Made by a program: the position numbers and the translations under genes. The notes below the pieces were generated by a model. That model had not been told where the DNA came from. It did no database searches and worked only from the letters and a program-made list of their open reading frames with translations. This document shows positions 16,827 through 28,100 of a stretch of DNA of 64,000 nucleotides, piece after piece (the stretch's first letter is position 1; the number at the start of each line of letters is the position of its first letter). Origin of the DNA: SLRI01 sp036796215 (lineage in GTDB: Bacteria > Pseudomonadota > Alphaproteobacteria > Geminicoccales > Geminicoccaceae); the NCBI GenBank assembly GCA_036796215.1, contig DAIRDJ010000003.1, forward strand, positions 4,767 to 68,766, in the 5' to 3' direction.

Positions 16827-18280
16827 GCGCCGGCCTCCACCGCCTTGGCAGCGCGCAGCGCCTCCGGCAGCGCGTTGGCCCACTGGGTGATGGTGCCGGC
16901 ACCGAGACAGACCACGAGATCGCCCGGCCTTGCGATCTGGGCGATCCGCGCAGGCAGGTCGTCGGGGCCTTCGATCGGCACAGCCTCGCGCTGGCCGTGG
17001 CGGGTCAGGCCCAGGACCAGCGCATCGCGGTCGATGCCCTCGATGGGCGCTTCGCCCGCGGCATAGACCGGGGCCACGAGGACGATGTCGGCATCGGCAA
17101 AGCAGGTGCAGAAAGCCTCGAAGAGATCCTTGAGCCGCGTGTAGCGGTGCGGCTGGACCACGGCGATGACCCGGCCGCGCGTCGCCCGGCGCCCGGTCTC
17201 GAGCACGGCTCTGATCTCGACCGGGTGGTGGCCGTAATCGTCGACGATGGTGATGCCGTCCACCTCGCCCGTGACGGTGAAGCGGCGCTTGACCCCGCCG
17301 AGGCCGGCCAGGGCCTCGCGGACCACGGTCTCGGTCATGCCGAGCTGATCGGCAATCGCGATCGCGGCCAAGGCGTTCTGCACGTTGTGGTTGCCGGGCA
17401 GGGCCAGGGTGAAGTCGACGAAGCGGCGGGCTTCGCCGGTTGCCGCATCGCGGATGAAGACGTCGAAGCGCGAGCCCTTGGCGTCCGAGATGGGCTCGGT
17501 CGCCCGGATGTCGGCCTGGGGGTTGAAGCCGTAGGTCCTGATCTTGCGGTCGGTGATCCGGCCGACCAGGGCCTGGACCTCGGGGTGGTCGATGCAGAGG
17601 ACGGCGACGCCGTAGAACGGCAGGCGCTCGACGAAGTCCTGGTAGGCGGCCTTTACCCGCTCGAAATCGCCCCAGAACTCCATGTGCTCGGGGTCGATGT
17701 TGGTGACGACGCCGATCGTCGCCGGCAGGCGCAGGAAGCTGCCGTCGCTCTCGTCGGCCTCGACCACCATCCAGTCGCCCTGGCCGAGCCTCGCATTGGT
17801 GCCGTAGGCGTTGATGATGCCGCCATTGATCACGGTGGGCTCGAGCCCGGCGGCATCGAACAGGCCGGCGACGATCGCCGTCGTCGTCGTCTTGCCGTGG
17901 GTGCCGGCGACCGCGACCGAGGGGTGCAGGCGCATGATCTCGCCCAGCATGTCGGCCCGGCGGACGATCGGCAGGCGGCGGCGGCGGGCTTCCTCGAGCT
18001 CCGGGTTGTCGGGCCGGATCGCGGTCGAGACGACCAGCACCCGGGCGTCGCCCAGGTTCTCGGGCGCATGGCCGACGGCGATGCGCATGCCCTTGGCGCG
18101 GAGCCGCTGCACGTTGGCGTTGTCGCTGACGTCCGAGCCCTGGATGGTGTAGCCCATGCCGTGCAGGATCTCGGCGATGCCGCTCATGCCGATGCCGCCG
18201 ATGCCGACGAAGTGGATGGCACCCGTATCGAGCGGCTGGATGCGCAGGCTGCGCACGGCATCGGTGGCGATCGGGCTCAT
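16823..18280 (-). CDS. murC: UDP-N-acetylmuramate--L-alanine ligase
   Basis: First Mur ligase, adding L-Ala to UDP-MurNAc. The 485 residues include FVGIGGIGMSGIAE at the N-terminus, the ATP-binding GTHGKTTTT, EADESDGSFL, and the C-terminal VDDYGHHPVEI with VVQPHRY. Length matches the family. ATG at 18280 overlaps the murG stop as ATGA, so translation is coupled. Confidence 0.98.
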   Translation of the reverse strand: MSPIATDAVRSLRIQPLDTGAIHFVGIGGIGMSGIAEILHGMGYTIQGSDVSDNANVQRLRAKGMRIAVGHAPENLGDARVLVVSTAIRPDNPELEEARRRRLPIVRRADMLGEIMRLHPSVAVAGTHGKTTTTAIVAGLFDAAGLEPTVINGGIINAYGTNARLGQGDWMVVEADESDGSFLRLPATIGVVTNIDPEHMEFWGDFERVKAAYQDFVERLPFYGVAVLCIDHPEVQALVGRITDRKIRTYGFNPQADIRATEPISDAKGSRFDVFIRDAATGEARRFVDFTLALPGNHNVQNALAAIAIADQLGMTETVVREALAGLGGVKRRFTVTGEVDGITIVDDYGHHPVEIRAVLETGRRATRGRVIAVVQPHRYTRLKDLFEAFCTCFADADIVLVAPVYAAGEAPIEGIDRDALVLGLTRHGQREAVPIEGPDDLPARIAQIARPGDLVVCLGAGTITQWANALPEALRAAKAVEAGA

Positions 18281-19419
18281 CGGGCGGTCTCCGGGCCTGA
18301 GGCATGGGCCGGGCCTTGCACCTTCCCGTCGGCCGGCAGCATGGCGAGGACCGCATCGGCGAGCCGGCTCGCGGCATCCGCCTGGTAGAGGGTGCGGGCG
18401 GCCGTCGCCATGGCCTCGAGCCTGAGGGGATCGGTCATCAGCGCCTCGAGCTCGGCCTTCAGGGCCCGGGCGTCGAACGCGCCCTGCAGGATGGCGACGC
18501 AGCCGCCGGCTTCGGCCAGCACCTCGGCATTGGCGCGCTGGTGGTCGTCGGCAGCCGCAGCGTAGGGGACGAGGATGGCCGGCCGGCCCATCGCCATGAT
18601 CTCGGTCAGGCTCGAGGCCCCGGCGCGACTGACCAGCAGGTGGGCCTGCTCGAGCTGGGTCGGCATGTCCTTGAAGAAGGCGGTGACCTCGGCATCGATG
18701 CCGAGCGCCACATAGCGCTCGCAGACCCGGCTCAGGTCCTCCGGGCGACACTGCTGCTGGATTCTCAGCCGTCGACGCAAGGGCTCGGCGAGGCCGGCCA
18801 CCGCCTCGGGGACGACATCGCTGAAGATCCGGGCACCCTGGCTGCCACCGATGACGAGGAGGCGGAAGGGCTCGGTGGCAGAGGGTGCCCGGAAGGCGGC
18901 CGCGTCCAGCCGGAAACCGGGGCGGACGGGATTGCCGGTGACGATCTGGCTCGGGCCCGAGGGCACGTGGCTGGTCCGCGCGAAGCTGAGTGCCAGCGTG
19001 CGGGCGAAGCGGGCGAGCAGCCGGTTGGCCCGGCCGAAGACGGCATTCTGCTCGTGCAGCAAGAGCGGCCGGCCGGTCAGCCTCGCGGCAATGCCAGCCG
19101 GGACCGAGGCGTAGCCGCCGAAGCAGGCGGCGGCCCGGGGTGCGAGGCGGCGCATCAGGCCCAAGGCCTGGAGCGTGCCACGGGCGAGGGCGAGGATGCC
19201 CGTGAGCCTCGCTTTCAAGCCGCCAGACGGGCTGCCGGCCTTGATCACATGGCGGTCGATGTCGTCCGGCAGGTAGCGGGCACCGCGGTCGTCGGTGACG
19301 ACGGTGACGGGCTCACCGCGCTCGAGCAGGCTCTTGGCCAGGGCCAGGGCCGGGAACATGTGGCCGCCGGTGCCGCCGGCGGCGATCAGGATTGGGCTCA
19401 TGGGCAGAATTGGGCTCAT
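18277..19419 (-). CDS. murG: Lipid II synthase MurG (GlcNAc transferase)
   Basis: Adds GlcNAc to lipid I on the inner face of the cytoplasmic membrane. The 380-residue GT28 protein has GGTGGHMFPALA, the CFGGYASVPAG segment, LLHEQNAVFG, the central LLVIGGSQGA, and the C-terminal SRAGASSLTE. Two in-frame ATG codons (19419 and 19401) sit within copies of the same 14-bp sequence, giving MSPILPMSPIL. The first is preferred because it overlaps the ftsW stop as ATGA and has GGAG upstream. Confidence 0.97.
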   Translation of the reverse strand: MSPILPMSPILIAAGGTGGHMFPALALAKSLLERGEPVTVVTDDRGARYLPDDIDRHVIKAGSPSGGLKARLTGILALARGTLQALGLMRRLAPRAAACFGGYASVPAGIAARLTGRPLLLHEQNAVFGRANRLLARFARTLALSFARTSHVPSGPSQIVTGNPVRPGFRLDAAAFRAPSATEPFRLLVIGGSQGARIFSDVVPEAVAGLAEPLRRRLRIQQQCRPEDLSRVCERYVALGIDAEVTAFFKDMPTQLEQAHLLVSRAGASSLTEIMAMGRPAILVPYAAAADDHQRANAEVLAEAGGCVAILQGAFDARALKAELEALMTDPLRLEAMATAARTLYQADAASRLADAVLAMLPADGKVQGPAHASGPETAR

Positions 19420-20528
19420 GGGATCGGCTCCAGCCGGGCACCGCGACGGGTGAGCGCCAGGAGCATGCCCATGGTGACGGCGATGGCGACGAGCGACGAG
19501 CCGCCATAGGAGATGAAGGGCAGGGTCATGCCTTTGGTGGGGACCAGGTTGACGTTGACGGCCATATTGACCAGTGCCTGCAGGCCGAACTGGCCGACGA
19601 GGCCAGTGACGGCGAGCTGGACGAAGCGGTTGGGATTGAGCTGCAGGCGCCAGAGCGCCCGCAGCACCATGCAGGCGAAGATGGCGACGATGAGGAGACA
19701 GGCGATGATGCCGAACTCCTCGGCGACGGTGGCGAAGACGAAGTCCGAATGCGCCTCGGGCAGGTTGAACTTGACCACGCCCTCGCCCGGGCCGCGGCCG
19801 AAGAACCCGCCGGACTTGACCGCACTGAGCGCTTTTTCGACCTGGTAGATCTCGGCCGTGGGGTCGAGGAAGCCGTCGACCCGCTCGCGGACATGGCCGA
19901 GGAAGGTGTAGGCCCCCCAGAACGCGCCCATGCCGACCGCGGCCAGAAGGATGATCGGCAACCAGCCGAGGCCGGCGACGAAGAGCTGTGCCGCGAAGAA
20001 GGCGGCCACCACGGCCGCCATGCCGAGATCGGGCTGCAGCAGCAAAAGCGCGATGCAGCCGCCGACCAGCAGCAGGGCGAGCGGCAGGCCGTCGAGGCCG
20101 GGGCGTCGCGCGATCAGCCAGGCGACGACGACGGCGAGGCCGGGCTTGAGGAACTCCGAGGGCTGCAGCTGCTGGCCGCCGATGAAGAGCCAGCGGGTGG
20201 CCCCCTTGATCTCCGGCGCGAAGAAGAGGGTGGCGGCGGTGAGGACCGCGGCGGTGACGAAGACCAGGGTGGCGAGCCGGAGCACACCCCTCGATGCCAG
20301 GAGCGAGACGGCGAAGAGGCAGCCTGCTGCGGGCACCAGAACGAGGAAGTGGCGGATGACGAAGTGCATGCCATCGAGGCGCAGGTTGCGGGCGATGGGC
20401 GGGCTCGAGGCCAGCACCATGATCGCCCCCATCAGCACGAGAATGCCGATGCCGGCCAGGAGGTAGCGGTCGACGGTCCACCACCATTGCCCCACGAGCG
20501 AGCGGTCGGTACGGGCGAAAGCACTCAT
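19416..20528 (-). CDS. ftsW: Lipid II polymerase FtsW (SEDS family)
   Basis: Polytopic SEDS glycosyltransferase that polymerises septal peptidoglycan with FtsI. The 370 residues give about ten membrane helices. Family motifs include GATRWLFIGG, QLQPSEFLKP, LLQPDLGMA, GRGPGEG, EAHSDFVFATVAEEFG, and the C-terminal GMTLPFISYGGSSL. Length is normal. The ATG at 20528 overlaps the murD stop as ATGA. Confidence 0.97.
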   Translation of the reverse strand: MSAFARTDRSLVGQWWWTVDRYLLAGIGILVLMGAIMVLASSPPIARNLRLDGMHFVIRHFLVLVPAAGCLFAVSLLASRGVLRLATLVFVTAAVLTAATLFFAPEIKGATRWLFIGGQQLQPSEFLKPGLAVVVAWLIARRPGLDGLPLALLLVGGCIALLLLQPDLGMAAVVAAFFAAQLFVAGLGWLPIILLAAVGMGAFWGAYTFLGHVRERVDGFLDPTAEIYQVEKALSAVKSGGFFGRGPGEGVVKFNLPEAHSDFVFATVAEEFGIIACLLIVAIFACMVLRALWRLQLNPNRFVQLAVTGLVGQFGLQALVNMAVNVNLVPTKGMTLPFISYGGSSLVAIAVTMGMLLALTRRGARLEPIP

Positions 20529-21883
20529 GCCGCGAGCTCCCGGGATGCGAGGTCGCGGGCGAGTGCTGCGAAGCTGTTGCCCCTGGCTTCGTAGTCGGCG
20601 AACTGGTCGAAGGAGGCGCAGGCGGGCGCGAGGAGCACCACGGGCTCGGCGGCACTGCTCGTTCGTGCTGCGGCAAAGGCGGCGGGCATGGCGCGCTCGA
20701 GGGTCTCGCTCTCTTCGACCGGCAGGTCTGCCGGCAGGCTGGCGGCGATCTCCGCTGCCGCCTCGCCGATCAGCCAGGCGCCGCGCACGGCCGCGAGATG
20801 GGGGAGCAGGGCGGCAAAGCCGCCGGGCTTCGGCTTGCCGCCGGCGATCCAGAAGATGTCGGCGAAGCTCGAGAGGCTCGGGATCGCGGCTTCGGGGTTG
20901 GTGGCCTTGCTGTCGTCGACGAAGCGCACCCGGCCGGCCCGGGCCACGGTCGCCATGCGGTGCGGCAGGCTCTGGAAGGTGGCGAAGCCACGACCAGCGT
21001 CGGGCACGTCGAGGGCACGGAGCACGGCGTAGGCGGCAGCGGCGTTCTGGCGGTTGTGGCGGCCCTCGAGACTCTGGATGCCGGCAAGATCCGCCACGGC
21101 CTTTGGGGTGTCGCCCGTGGCGTCGATGAGCTCGGTGCCGCTTGCGTAGACGCCGGGTTGCAGCGCGCTCGCGGCACTGATGCGGATGACGCGGCGGCCC
21201 TGCGCCTCGAGCTCGTCGGCAATGGCCCGGGACGGGGCGTCGTCGACGGCGACGACCGCGATGCCGGTCTCGGGCTGCAGGCTGAAGAGGCGGCGCTTGG
21301 CGGCGACGTAGGCGTCGAAACTGCCATGGCGGTCGAGGTGGTCCGGGGTGATGTTGAGCAGCACGGCGACGGCGGGTGCGATCCCGGTCGCCAGATCGAG
21401 CTGGTAGGAGGAGAGCTCGAGGACGAAGACGCGCTCCCTGCCCCCGAGATCGAGGTCGAGGACGGGCTTGCCGATATTGCCGCCGAGCACGGCGTCGCGG
21501 CCCGCTGCCACCAGCAGGTGGTGGACGAGGGCGGTCGTGGTCGACTTGCCGTTGGTGCCGGTAATGCCGATCACGGTGCGGCCAGCCAAGCGCTCGGCAA
21601 AGAGGTCGATGTCGCTGGTGAGCGGCACGCCGTGGGCATCGGCGGCGGCGATCACCGGATGCGGCGCTGGATGGTAGAGCGGAATGCCGGGGCTGACGAC
21701 CAGCGCATCGAGGCTGGCGACGTCGCCTGGCGTGCCCTTCCGGCCGCCGGCTGCCACTGCCTTCTCGAGTGGCGTCGCGTTGTCGTCGTAGACGAGGCAA
21801 TCCTGGCCCTTTGCAAGCGCATCCTTCAGGACGGCCATGCCGCTTCTGGCCATGCCGAGAATGCCGATGCGTTGCCTGCTCAT
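20525..21883 (-). CDS. murD: UDP-N-acetylmuramoyl-L-alanine--D-glutamate ligase
   Basis: Adds D-Glu to UDP-MurNAc-L-Ala. The 452 residues show an N-terminal Rossmann part (GILGMARSGMA), VSPGIP, the ATP-binding GTNGKSTTTALV, the ELSSYQLD motif characteristic of MurD, NITPDHLDRHG, and DDSKATNP. It starts with ATG at 21883, seven bases after the mraY stop side, inside the dcw operon. Confidence 0.98.
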   Translation of the reverse strand: MSRQRIGILGMARSGMAVLKDALAKGQDCLVYDDNATPLEKAVAAGGRKGTPGDVASLDALVVSPGIPLYHPAPHPVIAAADAHGVPLTSDIDLFAERLAGRTVIGITGTNGKSTTTALVHHLLVAAGRDAVLGGNIGKPVLDLDLGGRERVFVLELSSYQLDLATGIAPAVAVLLNITPDHLDRHGSFDAYVAAKRRLFSLQPETGIAVVAVDDAPSRAIADELEAQGRRVIRISAASALQPGVYASGTELIDATGDTPKAVADLAGIQSLEGRHNRQNAAAAYAVLRALDVPDAGRGFATFQSLPHRMATVARAGRVRFVDDSKATNPEAAIPSLSSFADIFWIAGGKPKPGGFAALLPHLAAVRGAWLIGEAAAEIAASLPADLPVEESETLERAMPAAFAAARTSSAAEPVVLLAPACASFDQFADYEARGNSFAALARDLASRELAA

Positions 21884-21890
21884 CGGCCCC

Positions 21891-22979
21891 TCACCGCAGC
21901 TTCAGCGTGGAGAGGCCGATCAGCGCCAGGATGGTGGCGATGATCCAGAAGCGGATGACAATAGTCGGTTCCTGCCAGCCTTTCTTCTCGAAGTGGTGAT
22001 GGAGGGGCGCCATGCGGAAGACCCGCTTGCCGGTGAGCTTGAAGGAGACGACCTGGACGATCACCGAGACGGCTTCCAGGACGAAGAGCCCGCCGATGAC
22101 GGCGAGCACGAGTTCGTGCTTGGCCGCGACCGCCACGGTGCCCAAGGCACCGCCGGTGGCGAGCGAGCCCGTGTCGCCCATGAAGACCATGGCGGGCGGG
22201 GCGTTGAACCAGAGAAAGCCGAGCGAGGCGCCGACCATCGCACCGCAGAAGACGGCGAGCTCGCCGGTGCCGGGGACGAAGGGGATGCCGAGATAGTTGG
22301 AGAAGATGGCGTTGCCGACGAGATACGCGATGAAGGCGAAGCAGCCGGCAGCGATCATCACCGGCACGATGGCGAGCCCGTCGAGGCCGTCGGTGAGGTT
22401 CACGGCATTCGACGCACCGACGATGACGAGGACCACGAAGACCGGGAAGAAGAGGCCCAAGGGGACGAGCAGGTCCTTGAAGAAGGGCATGGCGAGCGAG
22501 GACGAGAGAGGGGCCGGGGTGAAGCTCATCAGGGCGATCGCGGCGACCAGGGCAATGATGCCCTGCAGCAGGAGCTTGTAGCGGCCGGAGAGGCCCGACG
22601 AGCTGCGCTGCGTCAGCTTCATCAGGTCGTCGGCGAAGCCGATGCCGCCGAAGCCCAGCGTGACGATCAGCACCACCCAGACATAGCCGTTGGTGAGATC
22701 GGCCCAGAGCAGGGTCGAGATGGCAATCGCGATCAGGATCAAGACCCCGCCCATGGTGGGCGTGCCCTTCTTGGTCAAGAGATGCGATTCCGGCCCGTCC
22801 TCGCGGATCGGCTGGCCCTCGCGCTGCTTCTTCTTCAGCCAGCGGATCACCGGGCCACCGAGGACGAAGCAGATGAGAAGCGCGGTCATCACCGCCCCGC
22901 CGCTGCGAAACGTGAGGTAGCGGAAGACGTTGAAGAGGGTGAACTGCTCGGCAAGCGGCACGAGGAGGTGGTAGAGCAC
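21891..22979 (-). CDS. mraY: Phospho-N-acetylmuramoyl-pentapeptide transferase MraY
   Basis: Polytopic membrane enzyme that makes lipid I from UDP-MurNAc-pentapeptide and undecaprenyl phosphate. The 362 residues carry GTPTMGG, the catalytic FADDLMK, NLTDGLDGLA, FMGDTGSLA, and the histidine motif PLHHHFEKKGW. The start is taken as GTG at 22979, not the longer in-frame reading. LYHLLVPLAEQF is the family N-terminus, and GGAGG lies nine bases upstream. The start lies five bases after the murF stop. Confidence 0.97.
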   Translation of the reverse strand: MLYHLLVPLAEQFTLFNVFRYLTFRSGGAVMTALLICFVLGGPVIRWLKKKQREGQPIREDGPESHLLTKKGTPTMGGVLILIAIAISTLLWADLTNGYVWVVLIVTLGFGGIGFADDLMKLTQRSSSGLSGRYKLLLQGIIALVAAIALMSFTPAPLSSSLAMPFFKDLLVPLGLFFPVFVVLVIVGASNAVNLTDGLDGLAIVPVMIAAGCFAFIAYLVGNAIFSNYLGIPFVPGTGELAVFCGAMVGASLGFLWFNAPPAMVFMGDTGSLATGGALGTVAVAAKHELVLAVIGGLFVLEAVSVIVQVVSFKLTGKRVFRMAPLHHHFEKKGWQEPTIVIRFWIIATILALIGLSTLKLR

Positions 22980-22983
22980 GGCT

Positions 22984-24437
<1,454 letters not shown>

Positions 24438-24441
<4 letters not shown>

Positions 24442-25943
24442 GCCGCGGTCTCCAGGGCCGCCAGGGCCGCCTTGATCTCGCTCGCATCGTCGAAGGGCAG
24501 GGTCTCGTCGCCGACGATCTGGCCCACCTCGTGGCCCTTGCCGGCGACGACCAGCACGTCGCCGGGCTCGAGCACGGAAAAAGCGGTGCGGATCGCCGAC
24601 GCCCGGTCGCCGATCTCGACGACCTTGCCGGCCGCGGCCGCGAGGGGGGCCTGGATCTCGCGGCGGATGGCGGCCGGGTCCTCGTGCCGCGGATTGTCAT
24701 CGGTGACGTAGACGAGATCGGCGAGCTCCACGGCGAGCCTGCCCATCAGCGGGCGCTTGCCGCGGTCGCGATTGCCGCCGCAGCCGAAGACGACGGCGAG
24801 CCGGCCCTTGGTATGCGGGCGGAGCGCTTCCAAGGCCTTGGCGAGCGCGTCCGGGGTGTGGGCGTAGTCGACGAAGGCGGGCGCCCCCTTGGGGTGGCGG
24901 GCCACGAGCTGCATCCGGCCGGGGGCCCCTCGAAGCTCGGCCAGGGCCTCGAGGGCGAGCCCCAAGCGCGCGTCGCCGGCCAGCGCCAGACCCAGGGCCG
25001 CCAGCACATTGTGCGCCTGAAAGGCGCCGACCAGGCCCGAGCGAAAGCGGTGGCGCCTGCCCATGGCCTCGAGCTCGAGGATCTGGCCCGTCAGCTCCGG
25101 CTGGCGGTCGATCAGCCGCAGCGCCTTGCCGGCCTTGCCGAAGTCGACCACCTCGGCAGCACGGCTCCGGGCGAGCCGGGCGAGCCCGTCGAACTCCGGG
25201 CTGTCGGCGTTGAGCACGGCGACACCGCCCCTTGCCAGGCGCTCGCTGAACAGCCGCGTCTTGGCCGCGAGATAGGCGTCGAAGCTGCCGTGGTAGTCGA
25301 AATGGTCGCGGCTGATATTGGAGAAGGCGGCGGCCTGGATGGCGAGGCCCGAGAGGCGCTCCTGGTCGAGGCCGTGGCTCGAGGCCTCGACGACGAGATG
25401 GTCGACACCGCCCTTGGCGAGCTCGGCCGCGAGGCGGTGCAGGGTGATGGCGTCGGGGGTGGTGAGCGAGCTTTTCGGCCAGCGGCCGGCGCTCTCGAGG
25501 CCGAGCGTGCCGAGGCTGGCCGCGCGAATCCCGAGCCGGTCCCAGATCTGCCGGGTGAAGCTGGCGATCGAGGTCTTGCCGTTGGTGCCGGTGACGGCGG
25601 CCGTGAAGGCCGGCTGGCGGCCGAAGAAGGATGCGGCGAGCTGGGCCAGGCGGCGGCGCGGGTTCTCGTCGATGATGACGGGGACGAGCTGGGCGTAGGC
25701 TTCGGCGGTGCTGCTGCCGAGCACGGCCACGGCCCCCTTCTGGATGGCCTCGGGGATGAAGATGTGGCCGTCGGCCTGGGTCCCGGAGAGCGCAGCGAAG
25801 AGCTGGCCCGGCTCGACGTGGCGGCTGTCCGAGGCGAGGCCCTTGATGGTCACGTCCTGGAGATTGAGGACGCGCCCGCTCGCGGCGGTGGTGCCAAGGG
25901 GAAACCGCCGGGCTTCCTCAGCGAGTAAGGCTGGCAGCCGCAA
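24438..25943 (-). CDS. murE: UDP-MurNAc-tripeptide synthetase (meso-DAP-adding)
   Basis: Adds meso-diaminopimelate to UDP-MurNAc-L-Ala-D-Glu. The 501 residues contain the ATP loop GTNGKTS, TTPDAITLHR, EASSHGLDQ, FSNISRDHFDYHG, and the DNPR motif, which marks DAP rather than lysine specificity. The start is a TTG at 25943, lying inside the end of ftsI and preceded by GGAGG six bases away. No ATG is available near the family N-terminus. Confidence 0.96.
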
Positions 25944-27693
25944 AGCCGTCCTCCATCCGTCGCGTGCGGCCGTTCATGACCGGCATGATCTCGAGCCGGT
26001 CGGTGAAGGCGGCCTCGATCTCGGCTGCCGCCTTCGGCACGCCGAGCAGCGGACCGGCCTGGGCGATGATCCGGGAGACCACGGGTGCCGCGATCGAGCC
26101 GCCGGTGCGATAGCCATAAGTGCGGTCGTCGCCCTGGGGTTCGTCGAGCATCGATAGCACGACATAGCGGGGATCATGGGCGGGAAAGACGCCGACGAAG
26201 GAGGAAAGGACGGCCCGGCCGTCATAGCCGCGGCGGCTGCCGGTGGGCTTGTCGGCCGTCCCCGTCTTGCCGCCGACCAGGTAGCCCGCGACCGCGGCGT
26301 TCACACCGGAGCCGTGCTCGACTGTGAGCCACAGGAGCCAGCGCAGGTCCTTGATCGTGCGCTCGGAGACGACGGTGGGTGCCGTCTCGAGCAGCGCCGG
26401 CAGTGTTTCGGGATCGCGACGCAGGAAGGTCGCCGGCAGGCGCTTGCCGTCGCCGGCGAGCGTGGCGACCGCCTCGACGAACTGGAGCGGCGAGACGGAG
26501 ATGCCGTGGCCGTAGGAGACGGTGGCGGCGACGATGTCGGGCCAGCGTTCCTGGACCAGCGGCCGGGTCGTCTCCGGCAGCTCGAGCTCGGGCCGGTCGA
26601 AGAGGCCGAGGGTCTCGAGGAAAGGCTTCTGCGCCTCGCTGCCACCGGCGGCGAAGGTCATCTTCACCGTGCCGATATTGGAGGAGAAGGCGAACACCTC
26701 GGGCAGCGACAGCCAGCGCTGGTGGCCGCGGAAATCGCGGATGCTGTGCCGGCCGATGCGCAGCTGCTCCGAGGCATCGAAGCGGTCGTAGATGGAGACC
26801 TCGCCACTCTCGAGCGCCATGGCGGCACTGACCACCTTGAACAGCGAGCCGAGCTCGTGAACGTCGCCGGTGCAACGGTTGCGCCGGGCCTGGGGCGGGG
26901 CGCGCTCGGCCCGGTTGGGATCGTAGTCGGGCAGGCTGACCAGCGCCAGGACCTCGCGGGTCTGGATGTCGAGGACGATCGTGCAGGCGCCTCCGGCGGC
27001 GAAGCGGTCCACACCGGTCCTGGTCGCGGCATGGGCGATCCGCTGCACGCGCCGGTCGATGGAGAGCGCGATGTCCGGCTTGCCGAGCGCAGCACCGCCG
27101 CGCATTGCCTCGTCGAGGCCGTACTCGATGCCGGCGAGGCCCTGGTTGTCGATGCCGACGAAGCCCAGGACATGGGCCGCCTCGCGCCCGCGCGGATAAA
27201 CCCGGCGCTCGCCGAGCTCGAAGCCGATGCCGGGCAGGCCGAGCTCGAGGACGGCGGCCTGCTCGGCCGGCGAGATCTGCCGCTCGACCCAGGCGAAGCG
27301 GCCACCCCGGGCGAAGCGGGCGTTGAGCGCGGCGGCATCCACGCCATCCAGCACGCGCGCCAGGGCGATGGCGGCGGCCTCGGGATCGTTCATCAAGAGC
27401 GGGTCGCCGATGACCGAGAGGGTGACGATATTGCTCGCCAAGAGCTCGCCGTTGCGGTCGAGGATGGCGGCCCGGCGCAGCTCGATGCCTTCCTCGGTGC
27501 CGCGCGGGCTGGGCGTGGCGGTGCGTTGCTCGGCGGTCGCCATGTCGACGAGACGCAAGCCGATGCTGATGAAGGCGAGCGCGAAGCAGACGGCCAGGAA
27601 CCTGAGCCGGCCGGCACCCATCGCCGCGTCGCGCCGCCTGCCCGGGGCACCCATCGCCGGGGCACCCATGGGTGATGCTCCATCCTGCGTCAC
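25918..27693 (-). CDS. ftsI: Division-specific transpeptidase FtsI (PBP3)
   Basis: Penicillin-binding transpeptidase that cross-links septal peptidoglycan. The 591-residue protein has a short cytoplasmic N-terminus, a membrane helix at about 30-50, a pedestal domain, and the transpeptidase domain with S283-L-F-K286, SSN (337-339) and KTG (476-478). The start is GTG at 27693, which forms a GTGA overlap with the ftsL stop; the ATG at 27669 is an alternative. The N-terminus holds a MGAP/MGAP duplication encoded by 15-bp repeats. Confidence 0.97.
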   Translation of the reverse strand: MTQDGASPMGAPAMGAPGRRRDAAMGAGRLRFLAVCFALAFISIGLRLVDMATAEQRTATPSPRGTEEGIELRRAAILDRNGELLASNIVTLSVIGDPLLMNDPEAAAIALARVLDGVDAAALNARFARGGRFAWVERQISPAEQAAVLELGLPGIGFELGERRVYPRGREAAHVLGFVGIDNQGLAGIEYGLDEAMRGGAALGKPDIALSIDRRVQRIAHAATRTGVDRFAAGGACTIVLDIQTREVLALVSLPDYDPNRAERAPPQARRNRCTGDVHELGSLFKVVSAAMALESGEVSIYDRFDASEQLRIGRHSIRDFRGHQRWLSLPEVFAFSSNIGTVKMTFAAGGSEAQKPFLETLGLFDRPELELPETTRPLVQERWPDIVAATVSYGHGISVSPLQFVEAVATLAGDGKRLPATFLRRDPETLPALLETAPTVVSERTIKDLRWLLWLTVEHGSGVNAAVAGYLVGGKTGTADKPTGSRRGYDGRAVLSSFVGVFPAHDPRYVVLSMLDEPQGDDRTYGYRTGGSIAAPVVSRIIAQAGPLLGVPKAAAEIEAAFTDRLEIMPVMNGRTRRMEDGFAAASLTR

Positions 27694-28100
27694 CAGCCCT
27701 GCCCCAAGTGATCGCGCCGATCGCCCAGGTTCGGCAGGGCGAAGGCGGTGACGGGCTTGACCCGGAACAGCAGCTGCCCGCCTTCCGGCAGCTCGGCCGG
27801 GCGCAGCTGGCGGGCGAGCTGCAGCAGGCGGTAGTCGCCGATCTGCCTGGCCTCGACGACCCGCTCGGGCGTGGCCGGTGCCATGCCCAGCGCCCGCGCC
27901 AGGGACGCCAGGCGCTCGGCCCGGACGAGGTATGCCCAGTCGGCCTCGAGCGTCCTGAGCCGCCAGCGCTCGGCCTCGATCTCCTGCAGGGTCCGGGAGA
28001 TCTCGCTCTCCGCCGCGACCACCGCGTACTTGACGTTGAACAGGCTGGTGGCGGCGAGAATCAGGAGAATGGTGAGGATGGGGACATAGCGCTGGATCAT
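27690..28100 (-). CDS. ftsL: Cell division protein FtsL-like
   Basis: Short bitopic protein located between rsmH and ftsI, the fixed position of ftsL. The 136 residues have one membrane helix near the N-terminus (about 6-25), then a Glu/Arg/Leu-rich coiled-coil stretch with a regular hydrophobic pattern (about 30-70), and a proline-containing C-terminal tail. In the family it pairs with FtsB and FtsQ. Sequence similarity in FtsL is low, so the call rests on position and topology. The ATG at 28100 overlaps the rsmH stop as ATGA. Confidence 0.88.
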   Translation of the reverse strand: MIQRYVPILTILLILAATSLFNVKYAVVAAESEISRTLQEIEAERWRLRTLEADWAYLVRAERLASLARALGMAPATPERVVEARQIGDYRLLQLARQLRPAELPEGGQLLFRVKPVTAFALPNLGDRRDHLGQGW